DNA of 64,000 bases from an uncultured bacterium (lineage in GTDB: Bacteria; Cyanobacteriota; Vampirovibrionia; Gastranaerophilales; Gastranaerophilaceae): assembly GCA_902777605.1 (NCBI GenBank), contig CACYUI010000005.1:23046-87045 (forward strand), written 5' to 3'. A program made the position numbers and the translations under genes. The notes below the pieces were generated by a model. The model searched no databases. It saw only the letters and a program-made list of their open reading frames with translations, and had not been told where the DNA came from. Shown here piece by piece: positions 1 to 8,716 of this stretch (position 1 is its first letter; every line of letters begins with the position of its first letter).

Positions 1-1125
1 GAAAAATATTCTAAAAATTTGGAACAAATTGTCGAAGAAAGAACTGCAGACTTAAAACAGTCAAATGCTAAATTGGAAGGTATAGTTAATTATTGTGCAG
101 ACGGAATTGTTATTCTTAATGAAGACGGTATCGTTGAACAAGTAAATCCGGCTTGCGAGAATTTGATTGGTCACATAGGTAATAAAATTATCGGCTCTGC
201 TATTGATGATTATTTATTTAGTAACAGAACTTTTATCTCTAAAGAACTGCACAAATTGGAAGAAACAGAACTTTTATTAAGAGATTTCTGCATAAAAAAT
301 CCGTTTACCAACTCAGAAATTCCTGTAGAAATAAGCTTTGCAAGAATAAATCCTGATGAAGAATTTAAAAGATTTGTTGGTGTAATAAGAAACATAACCG
401 AACAGAAAAAAGCTGATAAATTGCGTGATGATTTTATTGCAACCCTTACTCACGATTTAAGAACTCCACTGCTTGCTGCAATACAAACTTTGACATTTTT
501 CCTTAATGGTACATTGGGTGAAATTGACGAAAAACAGCATATGTTATTAGATACAATGAAAAAAAGCAACGAAGATCTTTTAGGATTAGTAAATGCGCTG
601 TTGGAAGTTTACAAATACGATGCAGATAAGCTTAATTTGACAAAGACAAACTTTAACATATATGATTTAACTCAACAGGTTTATAACGAACTTTTGCCGC
701 TTGCAGAATCAAAAAAAATGGAGTTTTCAATAGAATGTGAAAACAAAGATACGGAAATTAATGCAGATAGAGCAGAATTAAGAAGAGTAATTTGTAACCT
801 TTGCGGTAATGCAATAAACTACACACAAGAGGGCGGAAAAGTTACAATAACAATTAAAACAGAGGGAAACGATTTAATATTTTCTGTTACAGATAATGGA
901 TCAGGAATACCATCAGAGGATATTCCTAACATGTTCCAAAGATTCTCTCAAGGAACAAGCAAAAAGCGTTCAACAGGAACTGGACTCGGTTTATACCTTT
1001 CAAGACAAATTATTGAATCCCACGGCGGCAAAATTTGGCTTGAAAGTGTTCTAAATAAAGGAAGTGAATTTTCATTCCTACTTACAGATACAGTAACCAA
1101 TCAAAAAGAAGGAACTTTAGTATGA
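1..1125 (+). CDS. PAS-domain sensor histidine kinase, 5' truncated by window edge
   Basis: Sensor kinase that should autophosphorylate on His and pass the phosphate to the regulator encoded next to it. The frame is open from base 1, so the true start lies upstream; an in-frame TTG at base 19 is not convincing because the coiled-coil continues before it. In order: a signalling helix (EQIVEERTADLKQ), a PAS domain (from GIVNYCADGIVILNEDG), a HisKA helix with the phospho-acceptor in THDLRTP, then an HATPase_c domain with N box (CNLCGNAINY), G1 (DNGSGIP) and G2 (GTGLGLYLS). The 3' end overlaps the response regulator by 4 nt (ATGA), so they are co-translated partners. The input signal cannot be read because the N-terminus is missing. 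Confidence 0.93.
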   Translation, partial: EKYSKNLEQIVEERTADLKQSNAKLEGIVNYCADGIVILNEDGIVEQVNPACENLIGHIGNKIIGSAIDDYLFSNRTFISKELHKLEETELLLRDFCIKNPFTNSEIPVEISFARINPDEEFKRFVGVIRNITEQKKADKLRDDFIATLTHDLRTPLLAAIQTLTFFLNGTLGEIDEKQHMLLDTMKKSNEDLLGLVNALLEVYKYDADKLNLTKTNFNIYDLTQQVYNELLPLAESKKMEFSIECENKDTEINADRAELRRVICNLCGNAINYTQEGGKVTITIKTEGNDLIFSVTDNGSGIPSEDIPNMFQRFSQGTSKKRSTGTGLGLYLSRQIIESHGGKIWLESVLNKGSEFSFLLTDTVTNQKEGTLV

Positions 1126-1784
1126 TAAATGTTCTACTAGTAGAAGATCATGAATTATATCGAATGGGGCTTGCAATGCTTTTAAGTAAAGCTGATGATA
1201 TTAATTTGGTATCAGAAGCGGCTGACGGTATTGAAGGAATTAAAAAAGCAAGAGAGTATTCTCCTGATGTGATTCTTATGGACATTGGGCTGCCAAACAT
1301 AGACGGTATAGAAGCTACACAGAGAATAAAAGAATTTAGCCCGAATGTAAAAGTATTAATCTTTACTTCTCGTGATAGCGAAGACGATGTTTTTGCTGCA
1401 TTTAAAGCAGGTGCGGACGGATACATTATGAAAGGGGCTACTCCTGAGCAAACAATTTCTGCTATAAAATCAGTATATGATGGTATTGGCTGGATAGATC
1501 CTTCAATTGCAAGGCTGGTTTTCTCTAATCTGCAAAAGCCGTCTTCAGGTTCTGTAAGCACTCCTGATTTACAAAAAAGTGCAAATAATTCTTATGGTTT
1601 GACAGAAAGAGAGTTAGATGTATTAGAGCTTATGGTAGAAGGGCTTTCTAATCCTCAAATTGCTGATAAATTAGTTATTACAAGAGCAACTGCAAAAGCA
1701 CATGTACACAGCATTCTGCAAAAGCTATGCGTTTCATCACGAACTCAAGCAACAGTTACAGCTATGAAAGAAGGACTTGTATAA
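1122..1784 (+). CDS. NarL/FixJ-family response regulator
   Basis: DNA-binding response regulator of 220 aa. The receiver domain (about 1-120) has the acidic pocket E8/D9, the phospho-acceptor D54 in VILMDIGLP, the switch T82 and K104. A variable linker (about 130-155) leads to a LuxR-type helix-turn-helix (about 158-220: GLTERELDVLELMVEG, then a recognition helix around RATAKAHVHSIL). The ATG overlaps the kinase stop by 4 nt, indicating a cognate pair. The target genes cannot be inferred from the window. The next gene starts on this gene's stop codon, so all three form one transcript. Confidence 0.95.
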   Translation: MINVLLVEDHELYRMGLAMLLSKADDINLVSEAADGIEGIKKAREYSPDVILMDIGLPNIDGIEATQRIKEFSPNVKVLIFTSRDSEDDVFAAFKAGADGYIMKGATPEQTISAIKSVYDGIGWIDPSIARLVFSNLQKPSSGSVSTPDLQKSANNSYGLTERELDVLELMVEGLSNPQIADKLVITRATAKAHVHSILQKLCVSSRTQATVTAMKEGLV

Positions 1785-3022
1785 TGTTTACAACTCTTGC
1801 AGGAATGTACATGGCAGCAAAAGTACATTTTACCCAAATAAAAACTGATATGACACGCAAAAGTGACCAACAAGTTGCAGAAACTATTTATATAAACAAA
1901 ATTAATAAAATAGACGAAAAAGAAAAATATCAAAAAAGCAAGCTGCCAAAATCAGGATATATGACTGTTGAAGAGTATGAAGCCGAATCAAGAGGAAAAA
2001 CAAAAAAAGAAATAAGCGCAAAAGTTCTTGATAAAGCTGAAATGCCAAAAGATAAAAATATGGTCTATGTTCCCAAGCACAAGTATAAGCTCGTTAAATA
2101 CAATGATCCTGTGGGAAGTCCTGAGCTTTCTCTTCCGAGAAAATTAAATTTCGACAGGCAAATTAATGCACAAGGAATTGTATCAGGAGATTATTTAAAA
2201 CTTGTTTATCCGTCTGTATATTATTATGCAGAAGAAGATTGCACCAGTACAGATTTATTTTTGATTAATTTAGATAAAAACTTAACACCGTTAGAAAGAG
2301 TTCAAAAGGCAAATGTAGTTAACAAAGAGCCAAAACCGCTGATATCTACCGATAAATCTATTGATAATAAATTTGTATTCAGAACATTGACTCCAATAGA
2401 TTTTTCAAGTGATAACTCCAAGATTGTAGTAAAAGAAAAAATCGGATACAGGCACGATGGTATTTGGAAAACAGATTTGTGGGTGTACGATTTTAATAAA
2501 AAAGAAGCAATAAAATTACCGCAAATTAGAGAAGCAATTATTCATTATTGGAATAACAAAGAAAATGTTGATTTATCTGAAAAGAGGTGGGATATATATC
2601 CTTTGGGTTTCGATGCAAATGATGAAAGCAGAGTTATTGTATCTGCTTATGCCTATACAGGCAACATCCCCAAATTTTTAGGCTCTTGGAGTATTGATAT
2701 TGAAGGAACAGAATCCCGATTAGAAACACTCACTAACTATGATTTACCGATTTCAATTATTGGTTACCGACTAGAACAAGAAGAAGATATTATTCCAATT
2801 TCAGAAGTTGAGTTTGATGCCAAACAAGCTAAAGAGCAAGAAAAAATCAGCAAAAAACAAAATAAAGCTAAATTAAAAGAAGAAAAAAACTTGCAAAAGC
2901 TTGAATACAAAAGAAAAATGTATCAAATGGATATGGAAACTCTTTTAAAAGTAAAAGAGAGAAAAGATGCAATTAAAGAAATGAAAAAACAGAAATCAAA
3001 TGATGGATTAACAGGTAATTAA
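1784..3022 (+). CDS. hypothetical protein, possible beta-propeller with Lys-rich coiled-coil tail
   Basis: No family recognised; 412 aa. I chose the ATG at 1784, which overlaps the regulator's TAA (TAATG) and has AAGGAC upstream; the longer open frame upstream lies inside the regulator gene. The first 12 residues are hydrophobic (MFTTLAGMYMAA), then comes a Lys-rich region. Residues about 120-340 alternate strand-like segments with repeated D-x-W/F turns (KTDLWVYDFNKKEA, GSWSIDIEG), reminiscent of a beta-propeller or WD40-like fold. The last 70 residues are a highly charged Lys/Glu helix, probably coiled coil. Coupling to the two-component pair suggests an accessory or output role, which is inference only. 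Confidence 0.7.
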   Translation: MFTTLAGMYMAAKVHFTQIKTDMTRKSDQQVAETIYINKINKIDEKEKYQKSKLPKSGYMTVEEYEAESRGKTKKEISAKVLDKAEMPKDKNMVYVPKHKYKLVKYNDPVGSPELSLPRKLNFDRQINAQGIVSGDYLKLVYPSVYYYAEEDCTSTDLFLINLDKNLTPLERVQKANVVNKEPKPLISTDKSIDNKFVFRTLTPIDFSSDNSKIVVKEKIGYRHDGIWKTDLWVYDFNKKEAIKLPQIREAIIHYWNNKENVDLSEKRWDIYPLGFDANDESRVIVSAYAYTGNIPKFLGSWSIDIEGTESRLETLTNYDLPISIIGYRLEQEEDIIPISEVEFDAKQAKEQEKISKKQNKAKLKEEKNLQKLEYKRKMYQMDMETLLKVKERKDAIKEMKKQKSNDGLTGN

Positions 3023-3040
3023 ATTTAAAACAAGATACAA

Positions 3041-3072
3041 AAGCGCCCGCATAAAATTTTATGCGGGCGCTT
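3041..3072. terminator. bidirectional intrinsic terminator
   Basis: A perfect inverted repeat (AAGCGCCCGCATAAAA and its complement) with a T tract on both strands. It lies between the end of the plus-strand regulator operon and the end of the minus-strand rpsT, so it can end both convergent transcripts. Confidence 0.93.
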
Positions 3073-3091
3073 TTATTTTTTTTAATTTAGC

Positions 3092-3358
3092 TTACTTAGC
3101 CAATTTTTTGATAGCTAATACAAGTCTTGATTTCTTTCTTGCAGCTGTATTTTTATGCAAAATACCTTTTGAAACAGCCTTGTCGCACAATTGGTATACT
3201 TTTGAAATTGCGCTGTTCAATGCATCTTTATCATCAGATGCTGCCAAAGATAATGCATTCTTCAAAGCTGTCTTGATTGATGATTTGAATGCTACATTTC
3301 TTTGTCTGTTTGCTTCTGCAATAAGAACTCTTTTTTTTGCTGACTTAATGTTTGCCAT
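3092..3358 (-). CDS. rpsT: 30S ribosomal protein S20
   Basis: Small basic primary 16S rRNA-binding protein of the 30S subunit, 88 aa, the usual family length. It begins MANIKSAKKRV, the typical S20 opening, and carries the conserved HKNTAARKKSRL helix near the C-terminus. The start is supported by AAAGGAAG about 8 nt upstream. It has its own promoter (3446-3474) and shares the terminator at 3041-3072, so it is a single-gene transcript. Confidence 0.97.
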   Translation of the reverse strand: MANIKSAKKRVLIAEANRQRNVAFKSSIKTALKNALSLAASDDKDALNSAISKVYQLCDKAVSKGILHKNTAARKKSRLVLAIKKLAK

Positions 3359-3445
3359 TTGTATTTCTTCCTTTCGTTGCTGTCAAATCAAAAGTTAATG
3401 ACTCTTTTTTCTTTGACATATCACTTGAGGATAGTGAGTACCTTT

Positions 3446-3474
3446 ATTCTAGTAAGAAAAAACTTTTTTGTAAA
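3446..3474 (-). promoter_or_regulatory. sigma-70 type promoter of rpsT
   Basis: On the minus strand: TTTACA, a 17-nt spacer, then TAGAAT, a close match to the housekeeping consensus. It sits just after the stop codon of the upstream minus-strand gene and about 90 nt before the rpsT start, leaving a leader long enough for S20 autoregulation. Confidence 0.7.
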
Positions 3475-3478
3475 TACC

Positions 3479-6043
3479 TTAACTTTTTTTGATTTCGGTT
3501 AATGTAGGATCTAAAAGTCTTCTTCCTATATTTTCAAAATTTATAGAGTAAAGTGTTTTATTACCGTATTTTATCATCTTTTCGACAACACCGTTGCCGT
3601 ACTTGGCGTGAACTACAGAATCCCCTTGCTCTATATGATCACTTTCAACGATATCTTCTTGAGGTATATCAGCATCATAAACAGGAACTATTGGTGTAGA
3701 ACTGTCGCGTTTTTCCAAAATTTCAGGTTCATATTCCTTAATTTCTTCTACATTGTCTTCTTGTTCTTCATGCAAAATACCGCTTTCGTCATCGCCGCCC
3801 AGTTCTTGCAACAATGCTTCATCACTCTCTGCTTCAGCTAAAAGCTCACCTTCATCATTGTTTAATTCATCAATAAAGTCCAAATCAGAATCTGAAAATT
3901 CCTCTTCACCTTGTCTTGTTGTAAAAACTTTATCAACTTCTTTTACAATTTCTTCTTCTCTTTCTTCTTGTATTGAATCAGAAAAACCATCCTCTAAGTC
4001 CACAATAATATCAGAAGCATCCGTTTCGGAAGGATCTAATTCTACAATCTCTTCAAAATCCAATTCATCATTGTTATCAACCTGAATTTCTTCTGTATAA
4101 TTTTCGTCTGAAGGATTTAGCATACTTATTTCTTCTGTATTAACAGATTCTTCGCTTTGAGATTCTATATTTGTATCTTCTGATATCTCTTGTATTTCTA
4201 TGTTTTGAAGATCATCAGATTCATTAATCGAATTTAATTGGTCATCATCTACAGAAAGAGTATCATCGTTTAATTGTAATTCATCAGAATCTTCTAATGC
4301 TGCATACGCATCTTCAGAAATTTCGATTGGTGAATCTTCTTCTAAAGAAGGTAAGTCTTCTTGCATTTGAATTGTTTCGTCTGATTCTGTTTCAGCTAAA
4401 GCATCTTCCGTTATTATTTCAATCGGTTCATCCTCTAACGGCTGCTCTTCAACTAAAGTTTCATTAGATTCTTCCTCTAATTCGACATTATCGTATTCGG
4501 GAATTTCTTCTTGTACGATAGTTTCATCCGAAATTTCTTCTATATTTTCTGATAACTCAATTGCATCAGAATTAACATCAGAATTATCATCAGAATTGAC
4601 ATCATCATTATCTTCTGTAAACATATCTATTTCAGTTGGCATTTGCAAATCTTCAGTAACTTCTGCAATTGCAGACTCAGATTTTTCATCAATAGCGCTG
4701 AAAACTTCACTTTGCGGTTCTTGATTTGCAATAATAGAATCAAGATAATTTACAGTTGATGTATCCCCTTCCAAACTCGGAGTTTCTTCTTCCAGTTCTT
4801 TTAAGGCTTCCTCTTCCGAACTTATGTCTGCTTCTATAACTTCATCATCTTGCACCGGCAATAAGGATGATTTAGCAGAAATTGTTTCCTCTATTGCCTG
4901 AACCTTTGAAACAAACGGTATATAGTTTGTTGCCTCTCCTACAGTTAAATATGAATTAGCGTCTATTGCCTTCAAGAAAGTTACATAAATTCTAAAAATT
5001 TGATTATTCGATATTGATGGAAATATTACAAAATTATCAAAGAAGTTCTTTATATCATTCAGATAACTAAAATTAGAATGTGTGAAGAAAACAGTATGAA
5101 CATCCGATGTCATTGTCTTTTTAAGATTTTTCTTTGATACGGTATTCGATAATTCCAATATTGCCTGAATATCTTCCGAATTATTTAATTGATCATATAT
5201 GTAGCTGATATATCTGTTTTGGAATAAAACATTTAATTTTGATAAATCTATGACTACATTTTTTGAGCCCAATATTTCGTAAATTTTATCGACTTCTTTT
5301 TTCTCTGATGCAAAATAACCCAGCTTATCAAATTTTGACAGTTTATTTTTCAAAACCAAAAGTTTAAAAATGTGGTCTTTTTCAACCATATTGTTCACGA
5401 CAGTTTTTAGCAGATTAAAGGGTACAAACGGAACAGTTTCTGAATATTCAGCCAATTCCTTGAAGATATCTATTATTGTTGATTTACTATCTGCTGTAGC
5501 ATCATTAAGGCAATCTTCATACATAAATTTTAAAGATTCCTTATCAAGCGGTAACTTGAAATCTATGCCTGCTGTGTATTTATTATCTGCATTTATTATA
5601 CCGAGTGTATCAATTACTAGAGTTCTTTTTCCCAGATTATTGAATTGTTTAGTGAGATTTTGAACTAATATATTATTGTTTTTTTTATCATCAACACTTA
5701 TTATTGTTTTTTTATCAAACGCAGAAGAGTCAATGACTATGTTTTGATTATCTTTTGTCTTTCCGATTATAATCGGATTTTCATATGATATTGCATTATT
5801 CAAAATTTCTGATGTATACATAGACATATTTGAATCAACTGACGGAAGTGTCTTATCATAATTTTGAAGTTGCCCTTCTGAATACAAAAACAATATCTTT
5901 GCAAAAGCAACATCTTCTTTTTGCTGAATAACTTGAGCAATATAGCTTTTATCTTCTCCGTCAACTTTTATAAAAGACGAGAGGTAAATACTGTTATCAG
6001 CTTCAAATTTTATAAAACCGTCTCTTACTTCTATTATCTTCAT
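3479..6043 (-). CDS. HerA/VirB4-like degenerate ATPase with long acidic linker and UvrD/PcrA-type C-terminal Tudor domain
   Basis: An 854-aa protein of mosaic build. Residues 1-70 look like a small beta-barrel. Residues about 90-380 resemble a HerA/VirB4-type ATPase core, with a Walker-B-like strand (KRTLVIDTLGII), but the position of the Walker A loop reads VDDKKNNN instead of GxxGxGK[ST], so ATP hydrolysis is doubtful. Residues about 390-800 are extremely rich in Asp, Glu and Ser and probably disordered. The last ~50 residues (GDSVVHAKYGNGVVEK ... NIGRRLLDPTLTEI) match the C-terminal Tudor-like domain of UvrD/PcrA helicases, known to bind RNA polymerase. I infer a transcription- or repair-associated scaffold; the exact job is unknown. 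The domain calls are by eye. Confidence 0.65.
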   Translation of the reverse strand: MKIIEVRDGFIKFEADNSIYLSSFIKVDGEDKSYIAQVIQQKEDVAFAKILFLYSEGQLQNYDKTLPSVDSNMSMYTSEILNNAISYENPIIIGKTKDNQNIVIDSSAFDKKTIISVDDKKNNNILVQNLTKQFNNLGKRTLVIDTLGIINADNKYTAGIDFKLPLDKESLKFMYEDCLNDATADSKSTIIDIFKELAEYSETVPFVPFNLLKTVVNNMVEKDHIFKLLVLKNKLSKFDKLGYFASEKKEVDKIYEILGSKNVVIDLSKLNVLFQNRYISYIYDQLNNSEDIQAILELSNTVSKKNLKKTMTSDVHTVFFTHSNFSYLNDIKNFFDNFVIFPSISNNQIFRIYVTFLKAIDANSYLTVGEATNYIPFVSKVQAIEETISAKSSLLPVQDDEVIEADISSEEEALKELEEETPSLEGDTSTVNYLDSIIANQEPQSEVFSAIDEKSESAIAEVTEDLQMPTEIDMFTEDNDDVNSDDNSDVNSDAIELSENIEEISDETIVQEEIPEYDNVELEEESNETLVEEQPLEDEPIEIITEDALAETESDETIQMQEDLPSLEEDSPIEISEDAYAALEDSDELQLNDDTLSVDDDQLNSINESDDLQNIEIQEISEDTNIESQSEESVNTEEISMLNPSDENYTEEIQVDNNDELDFEEIVELDPSETDASDIIVDLEDGFSDSIQEEREEEIVKEVDKVFTTRQGEEEFSDSDLDFIDELNNDEGELLAEAESDEALLQELGGDDESGILHEEQEDNVEEIKEYEPEILEKRDSSTPIVPVYDADIPQEDIVESDHIEQGDSVVHAKYGNGVVEKMIKYGNKTLYSINFENIGRRLLDPTLTEIKKS

Positions 6044-6160
6044 CAGATACCCTCAGAAAAATATTATCATGAAAATAGATCAACCATGACAAAAAATTTA
6101 CAATTTGCAATTATTTTATTTACAGTTTCTTTAAAATATTTTTTATGATATTACTAAAGT

Positions 6161-7360
6161 ATGAGAGAAATTATTTTATCAAACGGAATTAAAGCTTGTA
6201 TTAAGCAAAACAAGAATACACCGAGAGTTGCACTTACTCTAAATATTGCAATTAACAATCCTGAAAAATTTGCCGGTGAATACTCCATGATGAATAGATT
6301 ACTATTGAAAGGAACCGAAAAGTACACCTCTGCAGATATTGCAAACATCATGGATGAAAATGCTATAGAACTTATTACAGAAATGAAATCTGATTACTTA
6401 AGATTCAGATTCGTTTGTCTTAATGAGGATTTTGAACTTGCGCTTTCTTTGATGAGCGATATTATTCAAAATTCTACATTTGAAGAATACGATAAAGAAC
6501 TCGTAAAAATGAAAGGCGAGCTTGTTGCAGAGCTTGATTCTGCAAAAGTAAAAGTTTCTGATTTGTTTACAAAAACAGTATACAAAGACCATTATTACGG
6601 TCACAGTTACACAAAAATTCTTGAAGAAGTCGACAATGTTAGCAAGGATGATGTTATAAATTCATACAGAAATATTATCAATTCCGGCAAAAAAACTATT
6701 GCGCTTGTTGGAGATATAGAAGAAAACGGTCTATTGGATAAATATCTCGGCATAATTCCCGAATCAAAGGACAATGATTCTCAAATAGAAGTCCCTGTAA
6801 TCAAAAATCAGGAATATGCGGAAATAATCAAGGAAGATGCAAATCAAGCACAAATCATTCAAGGATGGATAGTTCCATCAATAGAAAGTGACGACTATCC
6901 TGTTTTAATGCTTTTGAATATAATTCTAGGTGCAAGTGGTCTTAGTTCAAGATTATTTCTTGAATTAAGAGAGAAAAAAGGTCTTGCATATACCGTTAGA
7001 ACTTCTTATGAAACTCATAAAAAAGGTTCAGTATTTAATATATACATAGGCACAGAGCCTTCTAACATTCAAACTTCAATAGACGGTTTCAAGGAAGAGA
7101 TAGAAAAAATTAAGACAATTCCTGTCAGCGATGATGAATTAAAAAATGCCAAAAATAACCTAATAGGAAAACAGCAGTTCTTGAGCGAAACAAACTCTCA
7201 ACAAGCAAATATTATGGCTTATTATTCAATTATGGGCAAACCTTTTAACTACAGAGAAAGTGTCATTGAAAAAATTAAAGCGGTTACATCTGATGACATA
7301 CTAAAGTGTGCCCAAAAATATTTTAATGATAATTATATTCTTGCTGTAATAAAACCGTAA
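6161..7360 (+). CDS. M16 (insulinase/MPP) family protein, non-catalytic type
   Basis: 399 aa with the two-domain M16B layout. The first half should carry the zinc motif HxxEH, but the equivalent stretch reads GEYSMMNRLLLKGTEKYT, keeping the KGT that normally follows the motif while losing both histidines and the glutamate. The second half keeps the substrate-binding R/Y region (LFLELREKKGLAYTVRTSYE). This is the pattern of the alpha or non-catalytic partner of bacterial M16B pairs; no catalytic partner is in the window. There is no Shine-Dalgarno sequence, and a TATGAT box at about 6147-6152 would place transcription almost at the ATG. The amidase gene follows after 12 nt, so they are co-transcribed. 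Confidence 0.85.
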   Translation: MREIILSNGIKACIKQNKNTPRVALTLNIAINNPEKFAGEYSMMNRLLLKGTEKYTSADIANIMDENAIELITEMKSDYLRFRFVCLNEDFELALSLMSDIIQNSTFEEYDKELVKMKGELVAELDSAKVKVSDLFTKTVYKDHYYGHSYTKILEEVDNVSKDDVINSYRNIINSGKKTIALVGDIEENGLLDKYLGIIPESKDNDSQIEVPVIKNQEYAEIIKEDANQAQIIQGWIVPSIESDDYPVLMLLNIILGASGLSSRLFLELREKKGLAYTVRTSYETHKKGSVFNIYIGTEPSNIQTSIDGFKEEIEKIKTIPVSDDELKNAKNNLIGKQQFLSETNSQQANIMAYYSIMGKPFNYRESVIEKIKAVTSDDILKCAQKYFNDNYILAVIKP

Positions 7361-7372
7361 AGGTCGGTATTT

Positions 7373-7948
7373 ATGGAATGTGCAGGAAATAAAAATTCAT
7401 CAATCTTAGTTATTGGGTGTTTTCACGGAGATGAACCGCAGGGTAAGTATCTTATAGAAAAATACTTAGAGCAGAATAAGGACACAAACTTGTGTTTTAT
7501 TCCTTGTCTGAATAAACACGGATATGAGCACAAAATTAGAACAAATAAAAATGGTGTAGACTTAAACAGAAATTTTCCGACAAAAAACTGGGAACTTACG
7601 GAAAAGAACGAATTTTTCGGAGGAAATGAGCCTGCAAGCGAAGATGAAACTAAGTTTTTGGTCAAGCTTATAGAAGAAAACCGACCAAAGATGATTTTAA
7701 CACTTCATGCTCCGTATAAGGTTGTTAATTACGATGGTCCTGCTGAAGTTATTTCTCAAAAAATATCTGATATAATAGGATATCCCGTAGAGCCTTCTAT
7801 AGGTTATCCTACTCCCGGAAGTTTCGGTACATGGGCAGGAATAGAAAGGAAAATTCCGACAATTACATTAGAACTTGATGAGGAGGTAAATGTAAAAGAG
7901 TTGGAAGAGCCTGTATTTAAAATATTTGAAATGTTAGAAAAGTATTAA
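7373..7948 (+). CDS. M14-family zinc carboxypeptidase/amidase, MpaA-like
   Basis: 191 aa, resembling murein-peptide amidase A and other M14 zinc peptidases. Zinc ligands are seen as H and E in CFHGDEPQG and H in LTLHAPY; the substrate-binding GVDLNRNFP and the likely catalytic Glu in PTITLELD are present. MpaA-type enzymes release meso-diaminopimelate from recycled murein tripeptide in the cytoplasm, and no signal peptide is seen here, which fits. Related succinylglutamate desuccinylase/aspartoacylase enzymes are the alternative. It lies in a tight group with the M16 gene and uppS (9-12 nt gaps), which suggests cell-wall metabolism. Confidence 0.82.
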   Translation: MECAGNKNSSILVIGCFHGDEPQGKYLIEKYLEQNKDTNLCFIPCLNKHGYEHKIRTNKNGVDLNRNFPTKNWELTEKNEFFGGNEPASEDETKFLVKLIEENRPKMILTLHAPYKVVNYDGPAEVISQKISDIIGYPVEPSIGYPTPGSFGTWAGIERKIPTITLELDEEVNVKELEEPVFKIFEMLEKY

Positions 7949-7957
7949 AGGAAAAGT

Positions 7958-8662
7958 ATGGAAGATATAAAAAAGATTGTTCAAGAGTGTAATCTAAAAC
8001 ACATAGCCGTCATTATGGACGGAAACAGACGATGGGCAAAAGAGCGAAATCTGCCTTCTATGGTTGGGCATAAAAAAGGCGTTGATGCTCTCAAAAAAGT
8101 TATGAGGGCCTGCGATGATTTTGGTATCAAATATTTAACCGTTTATGCTTTCTCAACAGAAAATTGGAACAGAAAGCCCGAAGAAGTTAACTTTTTAATG
8201 GATTTGTTAGGGCAAACTTTAAAAAATGAGCTTAACGAAATGCATGAAAATAATGTTGTAATATCATTCATTGGTGATACAACAAAGTTGAGCGATAAAT
8301 TGCAAGAAATACTTGCTAACGCAGTAGAATTAACCAAAAACAACACAGGAGTAAACCTGCAGATTGCTTTCAATTACGGAAGCAGGGATGAGCTTGTCCA
8401 TGCGGTTCAAAGCATTATTGATGAAGGAATTCAAGATATAAACGAGGATGTAATTTCAAAACATTTATACACAAAAAATATTCCCGATCCTGATTTATTG
8501 ATTAGAACCGGCGGAGAAATGAGAGTTTCTAACTATCTTCTCTGGCAGATTGCATACTCGGAATTTATTGTTGTTTCTGATTTTTGGCCAGATTTTGATA
8601 AAGAAAAGTTAGCAGATTGTGTAATTGAATACAAGCGAAGAAACCGAAGATTTGGCAAATAG
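7958..8662 (+). CDS. uppS: isoprenyl transferase (undecaprenyl diphosphate synthase)
   Basis: Cis-prenyltransferase making the C55 lipid carrier for peptidoglycan and LPS from FPP and IPP. 234 aa, normal length. Family signatures: IAVIMDGNRRWAKERN with catalytic D21, FSTENWNR, and the C-terminal DLLIRTGGEMRVSNYLLWQIAYSEF block. It follows the M14 gene by 9 nt with AAGGAAAA as ribosome-binding site. It acts at the cytoplasmic face of the inner membrane and serves the envelope genes found elsewhere in the window. Confidence 0.97.
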   Translation: MEDIKKIVQECNLKHIAVIMDGNRRWAKERNLPSMVGHKKGVDALKKVMRACDDFGIKYLTVYAFSTENWNRKPEEVNFLMDLLGQTLKNELNEMHENNVVISFIGDTTKLSDKLQEILANAVELTKNNTGVNLQIAFNYGSRDELVHAVQSIIDEGIQDINEDVISKHLYTKNIPDPDLLIRTGGEMRVSNYLLWQIAYSEFIVVSDFWPDFDKEKLADCVIEYKRRNRRFGK

Positions 8663-8716
8663 ATTTTTCCTTCTTTATGTTCGTTTTATAATGGGTATAT
8701 AAATAAGGAGAAGATT

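Noticed and set aside
1148..1561. Minus-strand 137-codon open frame
   Set aside because: Lies wholly inside the response regulator, has no start signals and no plausible domain.
3753..4085. Plus-strand Ser-rich open frame of 110 codons
   Set aside because: Antisense of the Asp/Glu-rich linker of the 3479-6043 gene; the Ser content is a mirror of GAA/GAT codons.
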